DNA of 64,000 nucleotides from Pseudo-nitzschia pungens (Eukaryota > Bacillariophyta > Bacillariophyceae > Bacillariales > Bacillariaceae), in contig CM074760.1 of NCBI GenBank assembly GCA_037355855.1, positions 62,001 through 126,000 of the forward strand. Reading direction: 5' to 3'. The notes beneath the pieces are model-generated. The model saw nothing but the letters and a program-made list of their open reading frames with translations, was not told the DNA's origin and searched no databases. A program made the translations under genes and the position numbers. Shown piece by piece: positions 33,826 through 44,100 of this stretch; the first letter of the stretch is position 1; every line of letters begins with the position of its first letter.

Positions 33826-36800
33826 GTTTTCAGGGATGTTATGAGAGAATTATGAAACATTGTATGTTGTTCGAGAAAAAAATCATATCATGTTGGCCGA
33901 GGTGAGACTCTGAAACTTACTTGCAATTTGCTACCAGTGCGGTGTGTTACCTAAAGGGGTCGCATTGATAAAAAAAATAGTGCATACAGCGCATTGGGCT
34001 TGATTGCCCATAATAGGTTATTTTCTGATTCATAATATTCGTAGGGCAGTTTAGGTTCGCACGATACTTGAGTTTTATCATTCTTATCTATGCCCTCCTC
34101 AAAAAGAGATCAAGTTGATATTTGGAGTCATAAGAGAACTCCCTTTGGTCTTGATGACCTTCAAATCCTCTATCTTAATATATTCGGGTCTGAGCTCTCC
34201 TGATTCTGTATTCACACGATTTCGGTATTCAGGCAATACATTTATGCGTTGCATTGGAGGCTTGGCCCAAGAAAATAGAGACTATGATTATTATAGCTCA
34301 TAAGGCAGAGCTGAAAATAGGACATTGGAAAATCATACAGTGGAGAACTAGATTAATGAACTAGAGAAGCAGGAAGATTCTTTACTTAACATTCTCACTG
34401 GACACGTTATGTATCCTGGTTATATAAATGAACGTTCTTGTATACCCCTGATAAAAAAAATTATTTCATGGAAACAAAGCAAAAGACTTTTTCGGCATAG
34501 AGTTTCGACGGGGATCTAAATTGAAGTGGTCATAATAGGATTCGCATCGATTCGATTAAATCGTGATGATATTTTTCTTTCATATATGTTATATGAGGTT
34601 CGCAATAAAAATTATTTATCAATAACTCGTATTTAACGCATTCATTTGACAAAGGTCACGGGTGAACAGAGCTCCTCGGAAAGTCGTGCAAAAACAGCAA
34701 CATTTGCTTCAAGGATTCCTTTCAACATTTGAACCGGTATGGTTATTACCTAGGTCACCACTAATGAAACGATCACACACGACCGCTCGTCTCTGCAACT
34801 ACTAAGATCATACTTATTCGTAGTCTACCAATAATAATACGATAGTGATAGAATATAATATGGATGAGTGACTTCATGGCTCATGCCGAGCACCATTATT
34901 CTTTCATTCTCAAAAACATGTCGTATCACCTTGGGCCCTCTTGATATTGAAAAATATCAAAAAAAGGCGAATCTACTTTAAGAGATGCTGCTCCTTGAGT
35001 CTACAAGGAAAGGTAACTAAAAATAAATTATATTATGCTGAAGAGCTATCAACCGATTACGATTACTCTGGCAAGATTGTCATTCCTCATTAGTGTAATC
35101 GCCTTCGAAAAGTAAGGTACGAGTAACCTTACTGTATCATCTCAACGAAGACAGTTCTCTCATGTCTGGCGGACCGTGAGTGAGAAAAATTCTTTGAGTC
35201 TGAAGTTCGTGAGAACCGTACCGTACAGTAACCTTACTCGTACCGTAGCTATCAACGATGATTATCATCTTTTTATCATCACCCACCAGTAAGGTTACAA
35301 CGTTACTTCTTACTCCTTACTTTTTGCGGAGTTGTACTCGTAAGGTTACGTACAGTAGTAACTTCGTGTTTCGTACAATATTTCGAATAGCGCATTCTTC
35401 GGTAGATGATTGGATTCCGCTTCGATGAGAGGAGGAGGGAATAGTGACGCACAACTGCGCATTCGAGAAACAAACCGGAAGTCAAAAGTATCATTCGTAA
35501 AAAAAAGTATCATTCGTCATTATCGATTATTCATGTCACTATTATTGCACTGACCAACGCATGCGATTGTGAGAGAACAGGTCATCTTGATTGAGAGACA
35601 GTGAAACGAGAATTCCAGTGAAAAGTGCCAGTGAAGTATATTCCAATGGAGACAAAATTATTTCCCATGCATCCACGTAATAATAGCCCAAGCAACATGC
35701 TGTCGATCTTGAGAAAGAGAAAAAATGTGAGACTACCCGAGTCGTTTAGCTTGTTCATACAGTGTGTTCCAATGAGGGTGCTAAGGACGAGATTCGGTAA
35801 AGGTTCGGAAGATTACCTCAACGAACAAACCAGTCCAACGAGTCACTCAACCATTGGAACAGTTCATCTTCTACTAAGCCTTTCTCCAAAAGAATTTAAA
35901 AAATTTGATCCTACCGGTAAACTTACCGTAATTACACGTAGTACGTTTGTGTACTTGTTGCGAGTACGAGTAGTAACACATCGGGGCTTGCGGCAACCAA
36001 GCGCTGAATGAGCTAATGTGTGCGATTTCCCTGATCTAGCTCCATCTTACTGGCAGGACCTACTGTCGCTTTTTTTTGTTCCTCGGCTTCTAAACATCTT
36101 GAGATTGACAAGTTCATTTTTTTGTTGAACACAAAAAAAATCTGTCATCCTTCGGAGTCGAGAGACTTCTCGGTTGTCTGCTCTCCATGTTTCTGTTGAA
36201 GTTAGTCCCTTACCGCTACGAGTAAGGCTTAGGTAACCTTATATTTCATATTTTTCACGTTGTGTCGATTTTTTTTTCTCTCAAAGCATTCTCACAAGGA
36301 GTAAGACAGTTGTACAGTAATGTAATTCTTCTGATCGATCAGGGTTGAAAGCTATAGTACCATTGTTCTACACGTCATCTTCTCGAATATCTTTATGCGC
36401 TCGTTTGAGTCTTGTTGCAATTTGTTGGCTTCTTTCAGAGATGTGCATGTGCAGAATATGTGCCACACCGATATTCAGAAACCCTTTTTTCAAAGAGGAC
36501 CGACGGATGATTCCTTCCGCCCTTGGTTATGCCGTGCCGTCGCAACATGATGTACGAAAGGCCGTACTCATAGCAGAATATGACGCGCATGTTTACTGAG
36601 ACAAAAAAGTAATGCAGTGGTATGTGTCGGCTATTGTGGTAAAGGATGTACAAAGGAGCAAAGAACCGCGTTCAGTGGTCAATGGCACGTATCCCACAAC
36701 AAAGTAACATGATGTGAGACCTGTGATACAAACAGTTGGGGATCATGCCACACCTGCATCGTCTGTGAGCGATAGTTTATCAAGGCGTGATGTAGACGAT

Positions 36801-37179
36801 GAGAATAGACAATACCATCCACACAACTTGCGAGTTATTCAACGAAGACTAAAATTAAACTGCCTCCCGAAGAAGAAATCAATGCCGCAAACAATTCCGA
36901 TCATTGTTTTCGCATTGTGCGTACGTGCACCAGCAACGTATAATTCTATCCCTTGCACTATCACAGGACCGAGAGTTACTCTTTTTTTTCGCGATTCCAT
37001 TTTTGCCGAGAAAAGTCTGAAACAGTTTTCTGCTACCCTTGCAGCTTTGCAGAAACATGGCCAACGTAAAACAACACTTTTTGTTGACTGATTGAAACAT
37101 TATGAACTGCCCCATTTGCAATCGTAGCACGGAATATACTGACAAGAAAAAGAGTTGCTTTTGTTGCAACACAGCCGAA
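33826..37179. other. AT-rich spacer with a decayed Cys-rich segment
   Basis: No intact gene is visible. Four copies of the GTAAGGTTAC/GTAACCTTAC word lie at 35124, 35228, 35289 and 35340. At about 36620-36774 one forward frame reads CVGYCGKGCTKEQRTAFSGQ and, after an in-frame TGA, CETCDTNSWGSCHTCIVCER before a TAG. At about 37103-37186 another frame reads MNCPICNRSTEYTDKKKSCF. These look like remains of a zinc-binding protein, possibly from a transposon. Confidence 0.35.
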
Positions 37180-37728
37180 TCAATCTAGATTTAGATTGAT
37201 TTCATCATCGTCGCACGGCGTGTTTGGAACCGAAAAAGATCGAGAGGAGAGATAGCATTGCAACGGAAAGTCGTTCGTTTCTTCCAGCAGCATGACCGAC
37301 CGAACCAGTTCTTCCATTTCCGTATTCCGGGTCGACTTTTCGTTGTATCCCTGTCGTTCCGAAATATTGGTGCTGCCAGACAATGACGAGAAGTAGACCG
37401 CTGACCTGACATCGTCTTCATTCCGGATTGATTGATCTGTGAGGCGACTGTATAGCATCGGATATTTGCTAGATGTCGAATCTATTGTGGTTTTGCTTGT
37501 GCTTGTGCTTGTGCTTATGCTTGAATCGTTTGTATCTACGCTTTGGATTGTGCATGTGCTTTTGTTTGAATTATTTTTTGTTTCTATTAGTGTGAATGTG
37601 GGTGCGTCAGGTATCTGTTTCGAGTTTTTGTTGCTGTCGTCATCATCGTTGTTGTTCTCTTCATAGAACGCGGATGACTCAACAAAAGTATTGGCGCCAT
37701 CGGCGATTGCTGAAGATGTGCAACCCAT
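37180..37728 (-). CDS. Small acidic protein with N-terminal lipid-anchor motif
   Basis: The frame is open from an ATG at 37803, but the second ATG at 37726-37728 gives a protein starting MGCTSSAIAD. Gly2, Cys3 and Ser5-6 form the classical pattern for N-myristoylation plus palmitoylation, so I take this as the true start (182 residues). The rest is Ser/Thr/Asn-rich and acidic (NNNDDDDSNKN, STSTSTSKTTIDSTSS) with no globular domain that I recognise; a short segment near the C-terminus (TEMEELVRSVMLLEETNDFP) may form a helix. The likely location is the inner face of a membrane or a flagellum-type or endosomal membrane. Function unknown. Confidence 0.55.
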   Translation of the reverse strand: MGCTSSAIADGANTFVESSAFYEENNNDDDDSNKNSKQIPDAPTFTLIETKNNSNKSTCTIQSVDTNDSSISTSTSTSKTTIDSTSSKYPMLYSRLTDQSIRNEDDVRSAVYFSSLSGSTNISERQGYNEKSTRNTEMEELVRSVMLLEETNDFPLQCYLSSRSFSVPNTPCDDDEINLNLD

Positions 37729-37803
37729 TACGTTTTTGTTGTGGTCGTTGACTTGCTTGATTGATTGTTCGTTGTGATATAGATGACTGGGTGGACGAAG
37801 CAT

Positions 37804-39593
37804 ATTTTTTTAAATGAGAAATTGAAAATTGAGAGTTTGTGAGAGACCAAAACAACGCGCTTGGTTGAAATTATTTCCGAAACAGGAATGAAGCAATAAT
37901 AATAGAAGTACCAACAAGAACCAAGTTGATTTCTACATTGAAGTTTCTCTGATGATGGTTGCGTTCCGGTAATAAATAATGACAAGACTTCATTCATTTT
38001 TTAGTTTTTAAAGGGTATTTGTGTTCAATGATTATTATAGCCCTTCGAATGCATTATGGTATGTACTTCAAGGTGGTTTCTCACAGATTTAAATATGCGT
38101 GATGGTACATGCTCGAAGAGGGGTCATAAATTTTACGACAAAACACTACAGAACCGATTGATTCGCGGCAAAGAAGTTACGTGTACAGAAAAGAGAAATT
38201 ACTACCAGCACTAAACCTTACTAGTACCGTAGTACAGACCTTTTTTTCGCTCTCTTTTTCCCATGCGATATGAAGATCTTCCATGGTAGTACCAGTAACT
38301 TATAACTTACTGTTACTGCTAATGCTGTAATTACTTCTACAAATTACCTGAAGTTACTATTGAAGCGGGATCGCAGAAAATCCAGTCACATACCCAGACC
38401 ACTACTACTAGTACTAGTATCACTCAGCTTTGCCACCAATGAATGACTTTCGTTGTTGTTAGTATTATTGAACCCGACTAGTACTACTAGTAGTAGTACT
38501 AGTAGTAGCTAATCTGTTGAGTTACAAGAAATGATGACCTGTGGTGTGGTGCTGACGAAAAAGGAGCAACAGCACGACTTGCTTCTCCGTCATGTCAAAG
38601 ATTTGAAGTGATGCATCATGTGAGAACTCAGCTCAAAAGAATCTGGTTGGCATCATCATCAAGATTGGAATTGTTCTTCTCACTTATCTTTCAGTGTTTC
38701 CTCTCTCTCTCTCTCTCTCTAGTACTAGTAGTAGTAGTACTAGTACTAGTAGTAGTATATCACTCTATTGCTTTTATTTTTCCCAAGATGAATGTCGCTA
38801 TGCCTATTCTTCAGCTCAATTTATCCTCTTTAATTTGAGTTCTCATTGACTTTTTTCTGTATGGTTGTTTTTTTCAATGCTAGTAGTAGTGTTTCTACAG
38901 ATACTCAAATACAGTCTGATCTGATCTGAGTCGAGCTTCTAAGAATGATTCTTTGATATAGAAAGTGTGAGCTACTGCTGGCGGTGGATTGTGCTGCTAT
39001 AGTACTACTACTACTAGTAGCTTGCAGTGACCAATTGTTGCTATGATGGGTTGGTGGCCTCTTGTTCTATCGTTGTCCAATCATTAGTTCAATCATTAAT
39101 GGTGCCTGGAAATGATTTCCAAGGGAACCCCAAACATTCATGCGAATTGAGATCAAAGCCTATCAATCAAATCTAGAGAGCTGAATATTGCAAAATTCCT
39201 AAGTGGCTGTGTCCCGCGGGTTCTACCTCCCCTCACTGTGGTGGGGCAGCTGTTAGTAATTTTGTACTACTGTTCAGGCCATGTATCTGAAGATATCGCA
39301 AGAGAACATGTCTACTGCTACTGCTAAGTATCGTTCCCCGGCAATAGTAGTAGCTATAGTGTCCTTTTGTTGTACTACTAGTTGTTCTATATCACAACAG
39401 ACAATCAATATTGACAAAGGACAACAACTCTATCGTGATATATTTGTGCATAATTAGTCGTAGTCCTAGTATGTATAAGTAGTATTTCGGTCGTAGCAGC
39501 ATCGATGCTGTTGCTGTTGAGTGTCTTTTCCGACTCTGACCCTGGAAAGAGTAGTAACGAGTTTGGTCCCACCAATGAATTCCTTCCTTTCGT
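37804..39593. other. Gene-free spacer
   Basis: It contains a CT dinucleotide run followed by AGTACTAGTAGTAGTAGTAC at about 38702-38758, and CTACTAGTA words near 38400-38510 and 39000. No gene is supported. Confidence 0.5.
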
Positions 39594-40170
39594 TCACAAC
39601 AACAGGAGCTCGTAGGATCGCCGGTTGTGGTAAATGCCCGGCTTGCTTGCAGTGGTGGTCTTCTTATCGCAATGGTCTTTACGATCGTTCTCGTCGAAAG
39701 AAGTATCGGGGTCTAACAGAACCGTCACCCACCCGTTTCTCCACTTGACGACGGTCCCGATCTTGGAGGTGTAGGGTCCCTTCCGTATGGTGACGCGTTT
39801 TTCGAACCACTGGTCTGTGGATAGCAGGTTGAGTGGGGTTGCGGTGCTGGTAGATCGTTCCGATCCGGTCGACGGTAGATGCAGCGCAGCAGCAGCAGCT
39901 CGGGAACGTCTCCGCGGAGCCGAGGTCACCGCCGACTCGGTTGCGGAATTGCGATCGGCGGTCTCTTCTTTCAGACGAGACGACAAGGAACGACTGCGCG
40001 GTTCTTCGTCGTTGGATTCTTCAGGGTCGAAGCGGGACGAGTGCCGGTAACAATATCGATTGTGGTTAGCCGTCACGGCCGCGTAGCAGCAGCGTTTTCC
40101 CCCTCGTGGAAATGGCAAGACAGCGCACCTCGTCCGCGAATGACGATCCACGGTAGAGTCGGTCCTTGGG
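39594..40170 (-). CDS. 3' part of zinc-motif/KOW gene (second WRC-like motif and KOW-like motif)
   Basis: This part is in a different frame from the 5' part at 40066-41130 but continues it in sense. It encodes a second Cys3His motif (TRC-x11-CC, then YCYRH), much like the first one upstream, then an Arg/Ser/Glu-rich linker. Near the C-terminus is the segment VTIRKGPYTSKIGTVVKWRN and GWVTVLL, which fits a KOW-type RNA/protein-binding motif. It ends at a TGA at 39594-39596. The open frame extends upstream to 40373, but the text above about 40170 in this frame is not protein-like. The required change is +1, or an intron of length 1 modulo 3, and I found no convincing GT-AG pair in the overlap. 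Confidence 0.6.
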
Positions 40171-41130
40171 TTTTCCGCCGAGGCGGGAGGTGCTGGGAGG
40201 AACCAACTTCTCGGGTGTAGGATCTTGGGGAGGTTGTGTTTCATCCTCCTCGTCATCATTGTCCGTTGCCGTCGCAGAACTGCTGTTGCCGTCGCTGCTC
40301 GGTGGTTCGTAAGGCCTGCTGTCACTGGCTGAAACAACGACCAGCGGCTCGGATGGCGATCGAAGAACGACACCCAGGTCGTTTTTATACCGGGGATCGC
40401 AATAGTGGAGCTTACAGTACTTGCTCCCCTTGTAGTTGGGTCCCCTCCGACAAAAGGACCCGGTCCGGCTGGTCCGGCCGTGGCATCCGTTTGGGAGGGG
40501 TACCTCCAGCTTGGGGTGATACAAACGCTTCGGCTTGTTGTTGCTGCCGCTGTTATCGACCACGGAAGAACTCGCGGAAGCGCCTGCGGCCATCATGGGA
40601 AGCGCCGGAGACGTATCCGAGGAAGTGCCAATCAGGGGCCGCGCGCTAGTGGGCACCGGGCTCACAAGCGAGGGTTTTCCGGGGTCTTGGGCCGAGGTGC
40701 AAGGCCGCGAAGGATCGCGCTCGGAAGGACCTTCCCGCATCGAATCGGCCTTGGAAAGACTCCCGTCCCTCACTCGTTTACCGTTCCGGGACGAGTGGTG
40801 AGGGACATCGTCGTCATTATGATCATCGGTCTCCCGGTCTCCTTCCCAACCACTAGGAATCAGGACAAAGCGTCGTTTCTTGAAGGGCAGAGAAAACTTC
40901 CTGCAGGAGGACGTGTGCAAGCAGGAATAGGAGTACGACGACGAAGACGACGATACCATCGAAAGCGATCGTGGACGTTTCATAGATTCATCACTCTTGG
41001 AGTTCAGGACCAACAGCGATCGCGTGGTGGGCAAATGCATTGCAGTGGTCAGAAAAGGGCTGTTGCTTCGATGGTCCGGCGACGATGGCTGGAGTTCCGG
41101 CCGGAGCGATCCTAACCGAACGCTGGTCAT
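40066..41130 (-). CDS. 5' part of zinc-motif/KOW gene (first WRC-like motif)
   Basis: The ATG is at 41128-41130. The first 200 residues are Ser/Pro-rich and partly basic, suggesting a disordered region and nuclear targeting (KKRR at about 85). Residues 216-242 carry C-x10-C-x11-C-x2-H (NGCHGRTSRTGSFCRRGPNY, then GSKYCKLHY). This resembles the plant WRC motif (C-x9-C-x10-C-x2-H), a zinc-binding DNA-contact module. An acidic linker (DNDDEEDETQ) follows. In this frame the coding sense is lost at about residue 325-335 and a stop follows at 40066-40068, while the next zinc motif is in another frame. The locus probably encodes one nuclear protein with two WRC-like motifs and a KOW-like motif, interrupted here by an indel or an unseen intron. 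Confidence 0.65.
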   Translation of the reverse strand: MTSVRLGSLRPELQPSSPDHRSNSPFLTTAMHLPTTRSLLVLNSKSDESMKRPRSLSMVSSSSSSYSYSCLHTSSCRKFSLPFKKRRFVLIPSGWEGDRETDDHNDDDVPHHSSRNGKRVRDGSLSKADSMREGPSERDPSRPCTSAQDPGKPSLVSPVPTSARPLIGTSSDTSPALPMMAAGASASSSVVDNSGSNNKPKRLYHPKLEVPLPNGCHGRTSRTGSFCRRGPNYKGSKYCKLHYCDPRYKNDLGVVLRSPSEPLVVVSASDSRPYEPPSSDGNSSSATATDNDDEEDETQPPQDPTPEKLVPPSTSRLGGKPKDRLYRGSSFADEVRCLAISTRGKTLLLRGRDG

Positions 41131-44100
41131 ATTGTTCGGGTATGATGGTGTCAGTGATTGAGGACGAATCTCTCTGTGTGAGATATTTGTGGTCTAGAAA
41201 AGGTCTGATACAGAAAACTTGTATGCCTTCAATACGATTGATTGGTTTCAATCAAACGAACAACGGATCGGGTAGGGGACGGGGAAAAAGGATCCTGCGG
41301 ATAAAGATCAATGCTTGTCCAAGACTACCAAGTAAAGAGCACTTCGTATCCCAAGAAGAAACGAGGTAGCTTCAAAAGGAAAGCGTTTGGCTCAGGTGAG
41401 TGATTCGGTGCTTTTAGGAGCACTTTTGATGGAGCTGGTTTCAGCAACAAGCTTTCGGTGTTCACTTCTTGGTTCAGACTTGCTCTTGTAAAGTAGGTCG
41501 AACTCCGTGGCCGTGAAAAATAAAGAAAAAATTGGGATCCGAGAGATTTGGTAACAGAACCAAACTTGTGAAGCGACTCGATTCGATTGTGTCTTGCGGT
41601 AACCTTACCAACACAAAAACAAGAAGCCTTTCCCGCTCGGATTCGTTCCAAGAGGACACCCTCTGTTCCGACTCGTAGAAGGGAAGACAAGAAAATCTCC
41701 AGGCTACAGATCTCTGGATAACCTTGACAAGTGCGATCGAGGTGTGCCTTGTTTGAATAGTCGGGTTGTTGTTTGTTTCGTCGGTTATCGAGTCGATAAC
41801 ATCTGGTGATCAGGGTGGGTTGGTGGATGACGAAAGGAACAAAAAGAAAAAAGAGCGAATCGAATCCGTGCTTACTGTACAAGTAAGGATTAATGCACAA
41901 AACTACAAACTACCGTACGGTGATTTTGAGGCGAACACATCGTACGGGAAAAAAAACAAATCCTCCAAATCTACGGTAAGCAGCATTTGCAGCATGAATG
42001 CGTGCAGCATGCAGTAAGTTATGCAGCAGTGGTGCGATGAGGCTGATCATCACTAACGGTAGGAACATGCTTGTACGAGCCTTCGAACTAAAAACGGTAT
42101 TTGTCATGTGTGGTAGAATGTTTTCTGTTTTCAGTGCGAGTACGACATGATCATCTTCTTGCTAACTCAATGAACGCAATGGAACGAACCAATCAATCAT
42201 CGATCTGAATGTGTAGACATCTTGCAGACGGTGGTACTTACAGTCGATACTATGAAGTAGACAGCAGAGATATTTGTTTTTAGATGCACTCAAGGAACAA
42301 GACTTTACGAGTAAGAGTATCCCCACCAATCACGTGCGAGGAATGTTTCGCAGTATTTTAATCTCAAAAACCAAAACAAGCCCCACAACTCTTTTCCTTC
42401 CGACGCTTGGCATGGCAGTTCCGTTCAGAGAACAACCGAATCAACCTTTGCCTTTGTTTTGGATGATCGAGAAGAACGAATGTAAATTCTTTATTCGTCC
42501 GTCGATCGATATTGGCGTCAGGGGGCATAGATGGCGTGAGAATCGATTTCATTTAGGCAGAGATGAGATACTTGTACTTCGTATCCTCTGTTGTGGGTAA
42601 AACCTTAGTTGCTAGTTTGTTGATTGGATTACATGCCTTTTCGATTACTTCTATATTTTTTTTTCAAAAATACCATAATTGTGAGAAAAGTAACCTTACC
42701 ATGCGGGATTGAATGAATCAACCATTGGTCACGGAAGGCATGGATTGCTTCTTGGACGAAGCGAATACGGTAGTAGAAACACGTACGGGTAAGGTTACTT
42801 GTACGTACTGTACTACTAGTGGAGGACATCGGGGTGGTGGCTGGTTGAAATAAAGGGTCTCTGTGGCGGTAAAAGTAGCTGGCGGTAAGGTTACTAGACA
42901 TGAATTGCTGTATCAGCGATCTTGGACCAAGCGAATCGTGGACATCGGTTCCACGGCATGTTTCAACAGCGACCTTGGACCAAGCAAATCGCAGACATCG
43001 TGATGCTGCTCCTGGTGGACACCAGCAGCATGATGAGGATGACATGATGAGGATGACATGATGAGGATGACATGATGAGGATGACATGATGAGGATGCCA
43101 TGATGAGGATGACATCATCCATTTGTAGGGTGATTCTGGATCCCTCGTCAAGAAACGTGTTCCACATGAGTCATGATGACACCTTCTTGTGTTCTTTATC
43201 CCTGATTAGAAGAATATATAGGAGGGTCTTTCAGGTTGCAACATTCTTATGGTAGCTCCTCATCTCGTTGTTGTTCGTCTGACTTCTCTTTTTGTTAGAC
43301 ATTCTGGGTTGGTACTAGCCCGTGAGGACCAGCTACATTTCCTTCGTGTGGAAGGATGATCACCATTGTCTTCATGTCAGTCTTGGTGATGATCGACTGA
43401 TGCCTACTATTTTCCCAAACAACAAGAATAAATTCATGTATCCAAAGTTGTATCATCCTCTGCCAGCAGTACAACATCCTAAACCAGTGCTAGTACTACC
43501 ACTAGTACTACTAGTGTCTGCACGATCAGTTTGTTACTAGCTGAGGTAGATTCTTGGAACTGAACCCATTAGCATAGTTTGTTGAAGGAATCGAAGAGCG
43601 CCTAGGTTTTTAATGTGCGCTTCTACTACAGGACGATAGAATTAGTTTCCAGTAGTTCAGTAGTTTCAAATTTCCCTTGATATTATCATTAGCATTTATT
43701 GCACTACTAGTACTACTACCTGTAAAACCCCCAACAACCTCACAAATTAGTTCACTACGGATGATAGAAAACATTGTTCGCACCGAGAATAAGAGTCGGT
43801 AACCACCACACAACAAGGTTATCGATGGATGAATACAGTCAATTTTGCCATCTACTTGTTGAATAATTGTATCGTTTGCTTTCTTCTGGTCGAGACAGAA
43901 TCCGCTTGACTCACCAAGCTGGATTCGACCGAAAGCTTGGTTTCGTTTTTCTCTTTCGGAGAGAAAAGCTTCGCGGAGTTCAGAAGTACATGCGTCTCGC
44001 AGTTTGCGTGGTGGAATCGCATCAACCGGATGCTGTTGCTCTCATTTTGTATTTGTATTTGTATTTGTTGGTAGCTCCCCATCTCGTTCCAACTGTTTGA

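Noticed and set aside
41325..41900. 191-codon minus-strand frame upstream of the zinc-motif gene
   Set aside because: It begins at TTG, has no recognisable domain and unremarkable composition.
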